Source: Lamprobacter sp964516305 (lineage in GTDB: Bacteria > Pseudomonadota > Gammaproteobacteria > Chromatiales > Chromatiaceae). From it: 50,836 nucleotides of DNA. The DNA lies in assembly GCA_964516305.1 (NCBI GenBank), contig CAZEZH010000008.1:1-50836 (forward strand). The letters run 5' to 3'. Made by a program: the position numbers and the translations under genes. The notes under the pieces are model-generated. The model saw only the letters and a list, made by a program, of their open reading frames with translations, had not been told where the DNA came from and did no database searches. Shown piece by piece: positions 42,591 through 50,836 of the stretch; position 1 is the first letter of the stretch; each line of letters begins with the position of its first letter.

Positions 42591-43112
42591 ATGGCGGAGC
42601 CAATCCATGCGGCCGCAAGTCAGCACTTGCCGGCCTTTATCACATCACCTGGACAAACCGACGGATTATTTGTTGCCGCGGCCGTCTTTGTGATTGTCGC
42701 CGTGGTCGGCATCGGCGTCTTCTACCTGAAGCTGCATGCGCTGCCAGAGCAATTGGCGCATCGCGGGCAAAAGGTGCAATTCCAGATCGTCGCGGTGCTG
42801 GCACTGCTGGCGCTGTTCACTCATAACCATGCCTTCTGGGTCGCCGGCCTGCTGCTGGCGCTAGTGCCGCTGCCGGATTTCACCAGCCCGTTGCTGTCGA
42901 TCGCGACCTCGTTAGAGCGCATCGCCGCACAGGCCGGCTCGGTCCCAGGGCCGGCATCAACCGCGGCGCAGACGGCACCGGCAGCTTCAGCAACAACAAC
43001 AGCTGCACCAGCGCATGCGACAGCCCATGCGCCAACGGTCACCGCGTCGGCACAGCCAAGCAGCGTGCCGGCAGGCACGGAGCCAGAATCAAAGGGCAAC
43101 CCTCATGCTTGA
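42591..43112 (+). CDS. Small inner-membrane protein paired with HlyD (DUF3302/YibI-like)
   Basis: A 173-residue protein with two hydrophobic helices (FVAAAVFVIVAVVGIGVFYL near residue 27, and FQIVAVLALLALF with FWVAGLLLALVPL near 65-95), then an Ala/Thr/Pro-rich disordered tail of about 70 residues. ATG 42591 is preceded by AGGGAG. It overlaps the HlyD gene by eight bases, an arrangement matching E. coli yibI-yibH. The DUF3302 assignment is from gene order and topology more than motif. Confidence 0.65.
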   Translation: MAEPIHAAASQHLPAFITSPGQTDGLFVAAAVFVIVAVVGIGVFYLKLHALPEQLAHRGQKVQFQIVAVLALLALFTHNHAFWVAGLLLALVPLPDFTSPLLSIATSLERIAAQAGSVPGPASTAAQTAPAASATTTAAPAHATAHAPTVTASAQPSSVPAGTEPESKGNPHA

Positions 43113-44334
43113 GCTCCTGCTCTGTTCCAGCCTGACCATCCTACCGGACTTTCTCATCCGACGTTTTCTGCAAGGCAAGCGCATCGGCCACGAGATCACC
43201 CTATTCTCCGTCTGGTTTGAGCTCCGCTGGGGCATCACCCTCTGCGTCATCCTGACCATTAGCCTCATCACGACCATCTTCTATTTCCATCCGTCGACCA
43301 AGTCCGCGACGGCGGTGTTCCGCACCGTGACCGTGATGCCAGAGGTACCCGGGCGAGTGGCCGAGACCTATGTGAAGCTGAATCAGCAGGTAGAAGCGGA
43401 TCAGCCCCTGTTCCGGCTCGACAGCACCAAGCAGGAGGCGCAAGTGGACACCTATCGGCGGCGGCTCGCCGAGATCGAGGCCGCGATGGTGGTCGCCCAG
43501 TCGCAGCTTGCCGAGGCCGATGGGCGCATCGTGCAGGCGCGCGGGCGGTTGCAGCAGGCGATCGACGAACGCGAGGCGCGCGCCGAGGTCCAGCGTCGCA
43601 GCCCGGGCTCGATCGCCAAACGTGACGTGCAGCGCTTCGAGGTGCAGGTGGAGACCCAGCAGGGCGCGCTCGACGCCGCGCTAGCGGCGCGCGAGGCGAT
43701 CGTCTCCAAGATCGAGTTTGAGCTGCCAGCGCAAAAGGCGACCGCCGAGGCGTGGCTCCACGAGGCCGAGGTCGCCCTGGAGAAAACCCTGGTCAAGGCC
43801 GGCAGCGCGGGTGTGCTGCAGCAGTTCGCGCTCAACCCGGGCGATGTGGTGAACCCGATGCTGCGCCCCGCAGGCATCCTGGTGCCGGAGCGCCGCGTTG
43901 ATGCGCTGCTCGCGGGCTTCGGCCAGATCGAGGCGCAGGTGCTCAAGCCCGGCATGATCGGCGAGGTGACCTGCATCGCCAAGCCCTGGACCATCATCCC
44001 GATGGTGATCACCGAGGTGCAGCACGTCATCGCCAGTGGCCAGATCCGGGCGACCGACACCCTGGTCGATATGCAGCAGTTCAGCAAGCCCGGCACCATC
44101 ACGGTCATCATGGAGCCGCTCTATCCAGACCAGCTCGACGACCTACCGCTCGGCGGAACCTGTATCGCCAATGCCTACACCAGCAACCACGAGGCCTTGC
44201 AGGACCCGGAGATCGGCTCGCTGAAGCGCCTCGGCCTGCACGCCATCGACACCGTCGGCCTGGTGCACGCCATGCTCCTGCGCATGCAAGCGTTGCTGAT
44301 TCCAGTGAAGATCTTGGTGCTGACCGGGCATTAG
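43105..44334 (+). CDS. HlyD-family membrane-fusion/adaptor protein (YibH-like)
   Basis: Inner-membrane-anchored periplasmic adaptor. From ATG 43105 the product has 409 residues: one N-terminal transmembrane helix (ITLCVILTISLITTIFYF near 47-64), a lipoyl half-motif VMPEVPGRVAETYVKLNQQV near 80, a long coiled-coil hairpin (about 115-220), the second lipoyl half (LVKAGSAGVLQQFALNPGDVV near 232), and a beta-barrel domain. No outer-membrane channel or ABC or MFS transporter gene follows, so its partner is either the small membrane protein upstream or encoded elsewhere. Confidence 0.85.
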   Translation: MLELLLCSSLTILPDFLIRRFLQGKRIGHEITLFSVWFELRWGITLCVILTISLITTIFYFHPSTKSATAVFRTVTVMPEVPGRVAETYVKLNQQVEADQPLFRLDSTKQEAQVDTYRRRLAEIEAAMVVAQSQLAEADGRIVQARGRLQQAIDEREARAEVQRRSPGSIAKRDVQRFEVQVETQQGALDAALAAREAIVSKIEFELPAQKATAEAWLHEAEVALEKTLVKAGSAGVLQQFALNPGDVVNPMLRPAGILVPERRVDALLAGFGQIEAQVLKPGMIGEVTCIAKPWTIIPMVITEVQHVIASGQIRATDTLVDMQQFSKPGTITVIMEPLYPDQLDDLPLGGTCIANAYTSNHEALQDPEIGSLKRLGLHAIDTVGLVHAMLLRMQALLIPVKILVLTGH

Positions 44335-44339
44335 GCAAA

Positions 44340-44675
44340 TCAGCAGCCAAATCTCCAAACACTGCGCGCTCGAGAGGCATAGCCACCAGGTTCATCTAGG
44401 GGCCGTCCCGCGATGCAGGCGACGGGCTTCGCGCTGGTCGGACTCTTGCTCGCCTCATTGCGCTTCAAGAAGCGGTTGGATTCACGTCCGGCGGCAGCGG
44501 GTACTCGGTGAGCGGTCGCGGCCAGGGCCAGATGGAAGTCCTGGGCGTAGTCGACGCCGATCGCGCGCTGAATCCGCGAGACCCAGTTCATCAGCCCCTT
44601 GCGCAGACTGAGTTCCTGATCGTCCGGAACGCTGGCAGCAATGGCGAATAGCTTATCCTCCCAGGCGAAACGCAA
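44340..44675 (-). pseudogene. Possible gene fragment of unknown origin
   Basis: An open frame of 111 codons starting with TTG and no good ribosome site. It reads plausibly as protein (RFAWEDKLFAIAASV, GLMNWVSRIQRAIGVDYAQ) with helix-forming composition at first but a low-complexity Arg/Ser/Pro end. An in-frame TAA stands four codons before the TTG. I do not recognise the family; it may be the tail of a decayed gene or a genuine short hypothetical gene. Confidence 0.35.
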
Positions 44676-44811
44676 GGCATCACTTTACCTGGCAATCGCA
44701 TCCATGCCCTAAAAACAACGCTACCGCGTGACGATACAAGGATGACCCGGCCCCACCAGTCGTCACAACGATGGCAACCCCGACCTGAGACAAGCGACTC
44801 CTGCCCTGGAT

Positions 44812-45228
44812 TCAGGACTCCATCGTCTCCGCGAGATAGGCGCCCATCGCCATGTCTGTGCCGTAGATGTGACCGGTCAGCCAGTGCTCGAGAAACGCGA
44901 TCTCCTGCGGCGAAGGGCAGGCGCCAGATTGCCGCAGTTGCTGCTGCAAAGCCTTTCCACTGGCGACCAGTTCCTGATGCTCGGCACGATGCTCTTGCAG
45001 CCCAGGGTAGCCATGCTTCTCCATCAGCCGCTCCTCATGCTGAAAATGCCAGCCCGTGCAACTGATCAGCTCGTCTAGAGTGGCTTCGACGTAGGGCTGT
45101 GGCTCGCCGTCTTCCACCGCGTGCCCAAGGCGATTGAACAGCTCGAGCAGCCGGCGGTGATCTTGGTCGATCTCCGGCACATCGACACTCAGTGTCTTGT
45201 CCCACAAGAGGTCTTTCATGGCAGTCAT
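44812..45228 (-). CDS. Bacteriohemerythrin
   Basis: Soluble O2-binding di-iron protein that stores or senses oxygen, common in microaerophilic and phototrophic sulfur bacteria. The 138-residue chain has the hemerythrin ligands in order: DQDHRRLLE (His25), the WHFQHEERLM pair with H and E, HRAEHQELV, and the final HIYGTDMAMGAYL with H and D. It is a single-domain protein with no fused sensor. The ATG at 45228 follows a 5' gap without any gene. Confidence 0.92.
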   Translation of the reverse strand: MTAMKDLLWDKTLSVDVPEIDQDHRRLLELFNRLGHAVEDGEPQPYVEATLDELISCTGWHFQHEERLMEKHGYPGLQEHRAEHQELVASGKALQQQLRQSGACPSPQEIAFLEHWLTGHIYGTDMAMGAYLAETMES

Positions 45229-45485
45229 CTAGGGGCAGTGTTCAAGATGTGCCGCGAAGCTTGAACGGCCGCGGGCCGGACGTCAATCGCGCCAGAGTGC
45301 TTGGGTCGGTAACACACGCGCGGGCAGCCCGCTGCTGGCTGCTGGCTGCTGGCTAACGAGGTTGTGGTCGGCAACGGCTTCATGAAGCGGGCTGGAAATG
45401 CTGCATCGGACGCTCAAACGCCAGTTTGGCACGGAACCTAGTCATTGGGTTTCGGATTTCAGACAGCCCCCTCAGACTGCCCCTT

Positions 45486-46052
45486 TCAGATTGACTCCAG
45501 GTCCCGCGGTCGATCGACATCGCGTAACACGCCTGGGTCCGCACACGGCACCTCGGTCACTGCGGCCTGCCGCACTAGGCCGCGTGCGCCTTGATCACCT
45601 TGCAGGCCAAGAAGCGCCGCACGGAAAGCGGCACTGAAGCCGACCGGATGACCCGCAACGCCCGCATAGACCGGACGCGCCACGCTAGCCCCCTCGGCCA
45701 GCACCTCAGCCACCGCCGCGATGCTGCGCGCACTCACCCAGGGCATGTCGCCCAGCGCGATCAGCCAGCCATCGGCGTCGCGGCTGGCAGCCACACCGCA
45801 GGCGATGCTATGTCCCATGCCAGCGCCGGCGGCTGGGCAGACGACCAGCTCCAACCCCTCCGCCGCCAGACGATCGGCGACCACCCCGGGCTCGCGCAGC
45901 ACCACCAGCACCCGCGACAACACCGAGCCCAGCGCTCGCGCCGAAGCCACCACCATCGGCGTGCCATCGTCGAGCAACTGCAGCCGTTTATCAGTCCCGA
46001 ACCGGCGGCTTTCACCCGCGGCCAGCAACAGCCCAACCGGCACGGAATCCAA
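45486..46052 (-). CDS. mocA: Molybdenum cofactor nucleotidyltransferase (MocA-like)
   Basis: Adds CMP or GMP to molybdopterin to make the dinucleotide cofactor needed by molybdenum hydroxylases; the neighbourhood favours MocA (CMP). The 188-residue protein has the nucleotidyltransferase start LLLAAGESRRFGTDKRL, the metal-binding GDMPWV near residue 102, and AGHPVGFSAAF near 137. It is last in the order iorA-iorB-xdhC-mocA on the minus strand, 190 bases after xdhC. Confidence 0.88.
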   Translation of the reverse strand: MDSVPVGLLLAAGESRRFGTDKRLQLLDDGTPMVVASARALGSVLSRVLVVLREPGVVADRLAAEGLELVVCPAAGAGMGHSIACGVAASRDADGWLIALGDMPWVSARSIAAVAEVLAEGASVARPVYAGVAGHPVGFSAAFRAALLGLQGDQGARGLVRQAAVTEVPCADPGVLRDVDRPRDLESI

Positions 46053-46164
46053 CCTAAAGCCGGCTTCGCGAATCGCCGAAGATCATCGACCAACAATGGC
46101 TCCAGGTCTTGTCATGCTCATGTCTGGTCATCATGGCGAATAGCTCTATGCGTTTCGACCAGCT

Positions 46165-46259
46165 GGTCTCTGCCTGAGGGTCTCTGCCAACGCGGCTTTG
46201 CAAATGGGTCTCTACCAGCAGCTTCTGGCCTGGTTAACAGGTCTCAGCAAACGGGTCTC
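46165..46259. repeat. Degenerate 14-bp-phased GGTCTC repeats
   Basis: GGTCTC occurs five times at 46165, 46179, 46207, 46240 and 46254. Spacings are 14, 28, 33 and 14 bases, so most copies keep a 14-base phase. They cover the end of xdhC and the intergenic gap to mocA. A decayed minisatellite is the simplest reading. Confidence 0.6.
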
Positions 46260-47233
46260 GGCGGCTCGCGCTGAGCGAGCGGCGAGTCATTGCGCACCGC
46301 GATCAGCTCAGCGATCGCGGAGACGGCGATCTCGGCCGGGGTGCGGCCACCGATGGCCAGCCCGATGGGGCCGCGCAACCTTGCCAGCCGCGTCGCCGAC
46401 ACCCCGAGCGACGCCAACCGTTCTCGGCGCTGGGCGTTACTGGCTCTAGAGCCAAGGGCGCCGACATAGCCCGTCTCGGCGTTCAGGGCTTCCAGTAACG
46501 CCAGATCATCCAGGCGCGGATCATGCGCCAGCGTCATCACTGCGCTGAGCGGATCACTAGCCTCGGCACGCACGACATCATCCGGCATGTTGGAGTCGAG
46601 GCGCACCCCAGAAAAACACCAGCCTGCCGGCTCTTGGATACGCGGATCGCAGAGGATGACCTCATCTCCCAGCGCCAGCGCCATCTCCGCGACCAGGCGC
46701 GCGATCAGGCCATCGCCGATCAGCAGCAATCGCCGCCGAGGACCGAAGACCCGCACCACCGCGCCTTCCTCCAGCTGCAGTTCGCCCTCGTCACGGGCTG
46801 CAGGGACTAGACTCACGGCGCCATCGGCGAAGGCAACACGGCGCGCTATGCGCTCGCGCGCGGCGAGTGTTGCCAAGATCTGCTCCAGCGGTTCCGGGTC
46901 TAACAGCGATTCAGCCAGCAGCTCAACGCGTCCACCGCAGGGGAGCCCAAAGCGCTGTGCTTCCGCGGCGGTGACGCCATAGCGCAGCACCTCGGGCTGC
47001 GGCAAGGGGCCGCGCTCATGTAGATGGCTGCGAAGCTCATCCTCTAGGCAACCACCAGAGACGGAGCCAACGCTGATGCCATCCTGCACCCCATCTTGAG
47101 CCAAGGCCCAAAGCGAGCCAGCCGGACGCGGCGAGGAGCCCCAGGTCTGCAACACCGTCACCAGGTGCACACCGCGGCCCGTCCGCAGCCAGCCGGCGGC
47201 GGCCTCGAGCACCTGCTGATCCGCCTGAATCAT
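46244..47233 (-). CDS. xdhC: XdhC-family molybdenum hydroxylase maturation factor
   Basis: Binds and sulfurates the molybdenum cofactor and inserts it into the catalytic subunit. The 329-residue protein has the XdhC N-terminal domain (VLQTWGSSPRPAGS near residue 27, GSVSGGCLEDELRSHL near 54) and a C-terminal Rossmann domain (GDGLIARLVAEMALALGD near 172, GALGSRASNAQRRERL near 258). The CLED cysteine of the first domain is retained. It starts 18 bases after the iorB stop, so it is co-expressed with its client enzyme. Confidence 0.92.
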   Translation of the reverse strand: MIQADQQVLEAAAGWLRTGRGVHLVTVLQTWGSSPRPAGSLWALAQDGVQDGISVGSVSGGCLEDELRSHLHERGPLPQPEVLRYGVTAAEAQRFGLPCGGRVELLAESLLDPEPLEQILATLAARERIARRVAFADGAVSLVPAARDEGELQLEEGAVVRVFGPRRRLLLIGDGLIARLVAEMALALGDEVILCDPRIQEPAGWCFSGVRLDSNMPDDVVRAEASDPLSAVMTLAHDPRLDDLALLEALNAETGYVGALGSRASNAQRRERLASLGVSATRLARLRGPIGLAIGGRTPAEIAVSAIAELIAVRNDSPLAQREPPRPVC

Positions 47234-47251
47234 GACCGAGGGATCACGACC

Positions 47252-49369
47252 TCACAGCCGGATCGGCAATCGCCTGACCGGCTTGCCGGTCAGAGCGAAC
47301 ACGGCATTGGCGACCGCCGGGGCGATCGGCGGCGTGCCCGGCTCACCGACACCACCCGGCGAGGCATCGGAATCGACGATGTGCACCTCAATCGCCGGCA
47401 TCTCAGCGATACCGAGCAGCGGATAGTCATCGAAATTACCCTGCTGCACACGACCGTCTTGGATGCTGATCTCGCCGTTGAGGGTCGCATTCAGGCCATA
47501 GACGATGCCGCCCTCCATCTGCGCCTCGATAATGGATGGATTGACGATCTGACCGCAGTCGATAGCGCAGACCACGCGCTTCACTTTCACCGCACCGTCT
47601 TCGATTTCCACCTCCGCCACCTGGGCGCAGTAGCTGCCAAAGGACTCCGCCATGGCGATGCCTCGGGCGCGCCCCTCCGGCAAGGGCTCGCCCCAACCGG
47701 CCTTCTCCGCCGCCAGCTCCAGCACGCCCAGGTGGCGCGGGTGGTCGGCGAGCAGCGTGCGGCGTAGCCCGAAAGGATCGCGGCCGGCAGCCTGCGCCAT
47801 CTCGTCGAAGAAGGCCTCGGTGACGAAGGCATTCTGCGAACTACCCACCGAGCGCCAGTAGCCGACCGGCACCGGCGTGTTGACCATCGCATAGGTCACT
47901 TCGAGCGCGTCGATGGCATAGGGCAGGTTCTTGGCGCCCTCCACCGATGAGCCGTCCATGCCGCTCTCACGCACCTCGCTGGAAAAGCGGGCGCGGATCG
48001 AGGGTCCGGCGATCCGATGGCGCCAGGCCAGCGGCTTGCCGTCCGCGTCCAAGGCGGCGGCGAAACGGTTCAGGGTGGCTGGCCGGTAGTAATCGTGGCG
48101 GATATCGTCCTCACGACTCCAGATCACCTTGACCGGGCGCCCGGTCTGCTTGGCCAATGCCACCGCATCGCGCACGAAGTCTTGCTCCGAGCGGCGCCCG
48201 AAGCCGCCCCCCAAGAACTGGGTGTGCACCCGCACCTGCTCGCGCGGCAGGCCGGTGATCTCCATGCCGGTTTCTTGGGTGCGAGTCTGGGCCTGGGTGC
48301 CGACCCAGATATCGCAGCCGTCGTCGCTCACCTCAGCGACGCAGCTCATCGGCTCCATGCAGGCATGAGCGAGATAAGGCACTTCATAGGTGGCTTCGAG
48401 GGTCTTGGCGGCATCCTTCAGGACTGCGCTCACATCGCCTTCGGCGCGGACACTCTTGCCGCTGTCGACCGCCTGCTCGAACTGACGGCTGATGTCCGCG
48501 CTGGAGAGATCACCATGATCGGCGAAGTCCCAGTCGATCGTCAGTTGCTTGCGCGCCTGCTCGGCGGGCCACCAGGTCTCGGCGAGCACGGCCACGGCAT
48601 CCTCATGCAGTGGCACCACATCGACCACGCCCTTGATCTGGCGTGCCGACTCGGCATCGAAGCCCTTGCGCGTGCCGCCGAACACCGGGCAGCGCTGCAC
48701 CACGGCACTGAGCATCTTCGGGCGCTTGATGTCCTGGGCAAACAGGGCTTGGCCATCACACTTTTGCGGTGTATCCAGGCGCTTTTGCGAGGTGCCGAGC
48801 AGGTTGAACTCATCCGACTCCTTCAGGAACACCGACTCCGGCACCGACTGCTTGGCCGCATCGCTGGCCAGCTCGCCATAGCCGAGGCGGCGACCGCTGG
48901 CCTCGTGGATGACCTCACCTTGCTTCGCCACGCAGGCGTTTTCGCTCACATCCCAGCGCTGGGCCGCAGCGGCCAGGAGCATCATCCGTGCAGCGGCACC
49001 GGCCTCGCGCACCGGGGTCCAGAAGCCGCGCACGGCGGTGCTGCCGCCGGTGAGCTGCTGACCGATGATCGGGTTGGTGTAGGCCGCGTCGGCAGGCGCG
49101 AATTCGGCCTGGATACGGCTCCAGTCCGCCTCCAGCTCTTCGGCCAGCAGCATCGGGATGGCGGTCATCACGCCCTGACCCATCTCCGAGCTGCCGACCA
49201 CCGCGGTGATGGCGCCGTCCGGATCGATGCGCACCCAAGCGTTCGGCGCGAAGGCATCCTCGGCCACCGGCGCGGTGCGCGCCTCGGCGGCGGGGATCTG
49301 AAAGCCGATCAGCAGGCCGCCGCCGGTGAGGGCGCTCGCCTGCAGGAAGCCACGTCTCGTGATACCCAT
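47252..49369 (-). CDS. Molybdopterin-binding subunit of periplasmic xanthine dehydrogenase-family enzyme (IorB-like)
   Basis: Catalytic subunit that hydroxylates an aldehyde or N-heteroaromatic substrate. From ATG 49369 the 705-residue protein begins with a Tat signal (ITRRGFLQASALTGGGLLIGF), so the folded enzyme is exported with its cofactor. Cofactor-loop segments are visible: GSSEMGQGVMTAIPMLLAEEL near residue 58, GGGFGRRSEQDFVRDA near 390, and YWRSVGSSQNAF near 510; the C-terminal VGEPGTPPIAPAVANAV carries the catalytic glutamate. It pairs with a two-[2Fe-2S] subunit but no FAD subunit, as in isoquinoline 1-oxidoreductase. Physiological substrate is unknown, and no cytochrome subunit is present. 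Confidence 0.9.
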   Translation of the reverse strand: MGITRRGFLQASALTGGGLLIGFQIPAAEARTAPVAEDAFAPNAWVRIDPDGAITAVVGSSEMGQGVMTAIPMLLAEELEADWSRIQAEFAPADAAYTNPIIGQQLTGGSTAVRGFWTPVREAGAAARMMLLAAAAQRWDVSENACVAKQGEVIHEASGRRLGYGELASDAAKQSVPESVFLKESDEFNLLGTSQKRLDTPQKCDGQALFAQDIKRPKMLSAVVQRCPVFGGTRKGFDAESARQIKGVVDVVPLHEDAVAVLAETWWPAEQARKQLTIDWDFADHGDLSSADISRQFEQAVDSGKSVRAEGDVSAVLKDAAKTLEATYEVPYLAHACMEPMSCVAEVSDDGCDIWVGTQAQTRTQETGMEITGLPREQVRVHTQFLGGGFGRRSEQDFVRDAVALAKQTGRPVKVIWSREDDIRHDYYRPATLNRFAAALDADGKPLAWRHRIAGPSIRARFSSEVRESGMDGSSVEGAKNLPYAIDALEVTYAMVNTPVPVGYWRSVGSSQNAFVTEAFFDEMAQAAGRDPFGLRRTLLADHPRHLGVLELAAEKAGWGEPLPEGRARGIAMAESFGSYCAQVAEVEIEDGAVKVKRVVCAIDCGQIVNPSIIEAQMEGGIVYGLNATLNGEISIQDGRVQQGNFDDYPLLGIAEMPAIEVHIVDSDASPGGVGEPGTPPIAPAVANAVFALTGKPVRRLPIRL

Positions 49370-49370
49370 C

Positions 49371-49835
49371 TCAGACCTCCTCGGTGCCGGTTTCGGCGGC
49401 CCGTTTGATCGCGGCGCGCACGCGGTTGTAGGTGCCACAGCGGCACAGGATGCCGCTCATCGCCTGATCGATATCGGCATCGTTGGGGGTCGGGTTCTCT
49501 TCCAGCAGCGAGGCCGCCGCCATGATCTGGCCGGATTGGCAGAAGCCGCATTGCGGCACGTCCAATTCGATCCAGGCCTGCTGCACCGGATGCTCACCAT
49601 TCGATGACAGCCCCTCGATGGTCGTCACCTCGCGACCGGCAACCGCCGACACCGGGGTGACGCAAGACCGGGTCGCCAGCCCGTTGACATGCACGGTACA
49701 GGCGCCGCACTGGGCGATGCCGCAACTGAACTTGGTGCCGGTCAGATCGAGATGATCGCGCAGCACCCAGAGCAGGGGTGTTTGCGGGTCAACATCAAGC
49801 TCCTGTTCCTGGCCGTTGACGGTCAATCGGATCAT
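49371..49835 (-). CDS. [2Fe-2S] subunit of the molybdenum hydroxylase (IorA-like)
   Basis: Electron-transfer subunit with two iron-sulfur clusters. ATG 49835 (AGGTG upstream) gives 154 residues beginning MIRLTVNGQEQEL; a GTG nine bases earlier is less likely. The first plant-type cluster is SCGIAQCGACTVHVNG with a further Cys in SCVTPV; the second is CGFCQSGQIM with CRCGTYNRVRAAI. It has no signal peptide, so it probably rides with the Tat-exported catalytic subunit. Its stop is one base before the start of that gene. Confidence 0.93.
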   Translation of the reverse strand: MIRLTVNGQEQELDVDPQTPLLWVLRDHLDLTGTKFSCGIAQCGACTVHVNGLATRSCVTPVSAVAGREVTTIEGLSSNGEHPVQQAWIELDVPQCGFCQSGQIMAAASLLEENPTPNDADIDQAMSGILCRCGTYNRVRAAIKRAAETGTEEV

Positions 49836-50240
49836 GCGGATCACCTCGCCTGTTGAAGCCTCCGCCGGCGACGGCAGGCATTCGGGACTGAATGTCGTTT
49901 CTGGAGGTCAGGTTAGGGAGGCGTAGCGCGATCGTCAACGCTCGGGCAGCCTTAGCTACCGGTGACTGAACGCAGGCCCAATCGCGTCGACCCGCTAACC
50001 CAACCTCATCGGCCTCTTGGCGGCTGCGGGCCGAATTCTCATGGCGCGCGTGCCACGCCCGCAGATTAAGCGTTTCCTGGCGACCGCCGGGGCGGATGCG
50101 GGCGAAGATCGGTGTTCTGGGGACTGATAGCAGCTGCTTAACCCGTGCAAACGCGCGGTTGTTCTGGCGGATGTCATCGCCGGCTCCACCCCTGGCTGCG
50201 ATAAGATCTATAGCATCTTCAAGCAGTGCCATGGTCCTTC
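49836..50240. other. Intergenic region between divergent iorA-like and DUF3683 genes
   Basis: No convincing gene is present in 405 bases. A minus-strand frame at 49795-50232 runs through it into the iorA-like gene but has no recognised motif or ribosome site. The region should carry both divergent promoters; I see no clear operator. Confidence 0.45.
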
Positions 50241-50836
50241 ATGCTCGATCCAGACCAATCAAAGCCGGAAACGCGAATGTCGCCTAACGCGGCCCCCGAA
50301 AGCCTCGACAGCGCTGAGAGCGCGACCGCAACACATCGCATCCGCGAGATCCCCTACAACTACACCTCGTTCTCCGACCGCGAGATCGTGATCCGCTTCC
50401 TCGGTGAAGCGAGTTGGCAGCGCATCGAGCGCCTGCGCGGCTCGCGCCGTACCGGGCGCTCGGCGCGGATGCTGTTCGAGGTGCTCGGCGACATGTGGGT
50501 GGTCAGTCGCAACCCCTATCTGCAGGACGACCTGCTCGAGGACCCGAAGCGACGCCGGCTATTGCTGGAATCGCTGCAGCATCGGCTCGAGCAGTTCGAG
50601 CAGCGCCTGAACGATAACCTTGAGGCTGGCGACCTGCTGAGCGCGGCGCGCGAGGCCATCGCCCGCTTCGATGCCCAGCTCGATGCCGATCGCGCGCTGC
50701 GCCAACGCCTGCGCAAACGGCTCAGCGGCATCACCCGCAAGGACAACATCGACTTCGGCGGCCTGGCGCGGGTCTCTCACGCCACCGACGCCACCGACTG
50801 GCGCGTCGAGATGCCCTTCGTCGTCATCCTGCCGGA
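50241..50836 (+). CDS. DUF3683 FAD/Fe-S oxidoreductase, N-terminal part only
   Basis: Open to the right edge (198 codons seen from ATG 50241; ATG 50277 is an alternative). The segment REIPYNYTSFSDREIVIRFLGE near residue 34 is the recognisable opening of DUF3683 proteins, very large fusions of this domain with an FAD-linked oxidase (GlcD-like) and Fe-S domains. The visible part continues with coiled-coil helices (residues 75-160) and the start of a globular domain (VEMPFVVILP). The rest lies outside the window. Confidence 0.8.
   Translation, partial: MLDPDQSKPETRMSPNAAPESLDSAESATATHRIREIPYNYTSFSDREIVIRFLGEASWQRIERLRGSRRTGRSARMLFEVLGDMWVVSRNPYLQDDLLEDPKRRRLLLESLQHRLEQFEQRLNDNLEAGDLLSAAREAIARFDAQLDADRALRQRLRKRLSGITRKDNIDFGGLARVSHATDATDWRVEMPFVVILP

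Noticed and set aside
45331..45354. Three tandem TGCTGGC units
   Set aside because: Too short and outside any gene or promoter to carry meaning; likely chance or slippage.
48017..49408. 463-codon plus-strand open frame opposite the molybdenum hydroxylase gene
   Set aside because: The opposite strand encodes a clear family member with cofactor motifs; this frame has no start signal or homology pattern.
49795..50232. 145-codon minus-strand frame before the iorA-like gene
   Set aside because: It overlaps the iron-sulfur subunit in another frame and has no ribosome site or recognisable motif, though a relic cannot be excluded.

Overview
This is about 50.8 kb of high-GC chromosomal DNA from a bacterium, most likely an autotrophic sulfur-oxidising gammaproteobacterium; a purple sulfur bacterium of the Chromatiaceae is my best guess. 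The guess rests on a complete core alpha-carboxysome operon with form IA RuBisCO, a PilT close to Pseudomonas-type PilT, a cyanide-insensitive-type cytochrome bd pair and the general protein flavour. No rRNA, tRNA, CRISPR array, phage or insertion sequence was recognised.

Layout: (1) 1-3209, minus strand: an osmoprotectant-type ABC operon (ATPase, unknown polytopic membrane protein, substrate-binding protein cut by the left edge). (2) 3287-7011, minus: three uncharacterised coiled-coil proteins. (3) 7355-9775, plus: TrpB2 and a LysM coiled-coil protein. (4) 9930-17732: an arsenic-type cluster: ArsR, PstS-like lipoprotein, dedicated GAPDH, an ArsJ permease with an extra C-terminal adaptor-like domain, a DUF318-type permease and a CxxC thioredoxin-fold protein, interrupted by a convergent orphan MreB. 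(5) 17903-21902, minus: PilT, PurE, PurK and a CbbR-type regulator. (6) 22067-31456, minus: the carboxysome operon cbbL-cbbS-csoS2-csoSCA-csoS4A-csoS4B-csoS1 x3-ferritin-like-acRAF-like and a small disordered protein that looks like the positioning adaptor McdB. (7) 31816-38770: DUF4139 protein, MBL hydrolase, cydAB, HAD phosphatase and a secretin-domain protein. (8) 38953-42144: a 1063-residue GGDEF-EAL protein. (9) 42591-45228: a two-gene HlyD pair and bacteriohemerythrin. (10) 45486-49835, minus: a periplasmic molybdenum hydroxylase (IorAB type) with XdhC and MocA maturation factors. (11) 50241 to the end: start of a DUF3683 FAD-linked oxidoreductase.

How the genes work together: the carboxysome operon encodes RuBisCO, scaffold, carbonic anhydrase, shell and two assembly or positioning accessories, and CbbR is encoded just downstream on the same strand. 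In the arsenic cluster, GAPDH would convert arsenate plus glyceraldehyde 3-phosphate to unstable 1-arseno-3-phosphoglycerate, ArsJ would export it, and PstS (behind a clear three-unit Pho box) would bind phosphate in arsenate-rich, phosphate-poor water.

Most notable points: the ArsJ-adaptor fusion; related extended -10 promoters plus leader hairpins before the permease and thioredoxin genes; a pilT whose canonical start codon is AUC; an apparent McdB without an adjacent McdA; two CsoS1 shell paralogues nearly identical in protein but clearly diverged in DNA; and a PhnD-GGDEF-EAL protein that seems to have lost its membrane anchor by fusion into the middle of a GAF domain.
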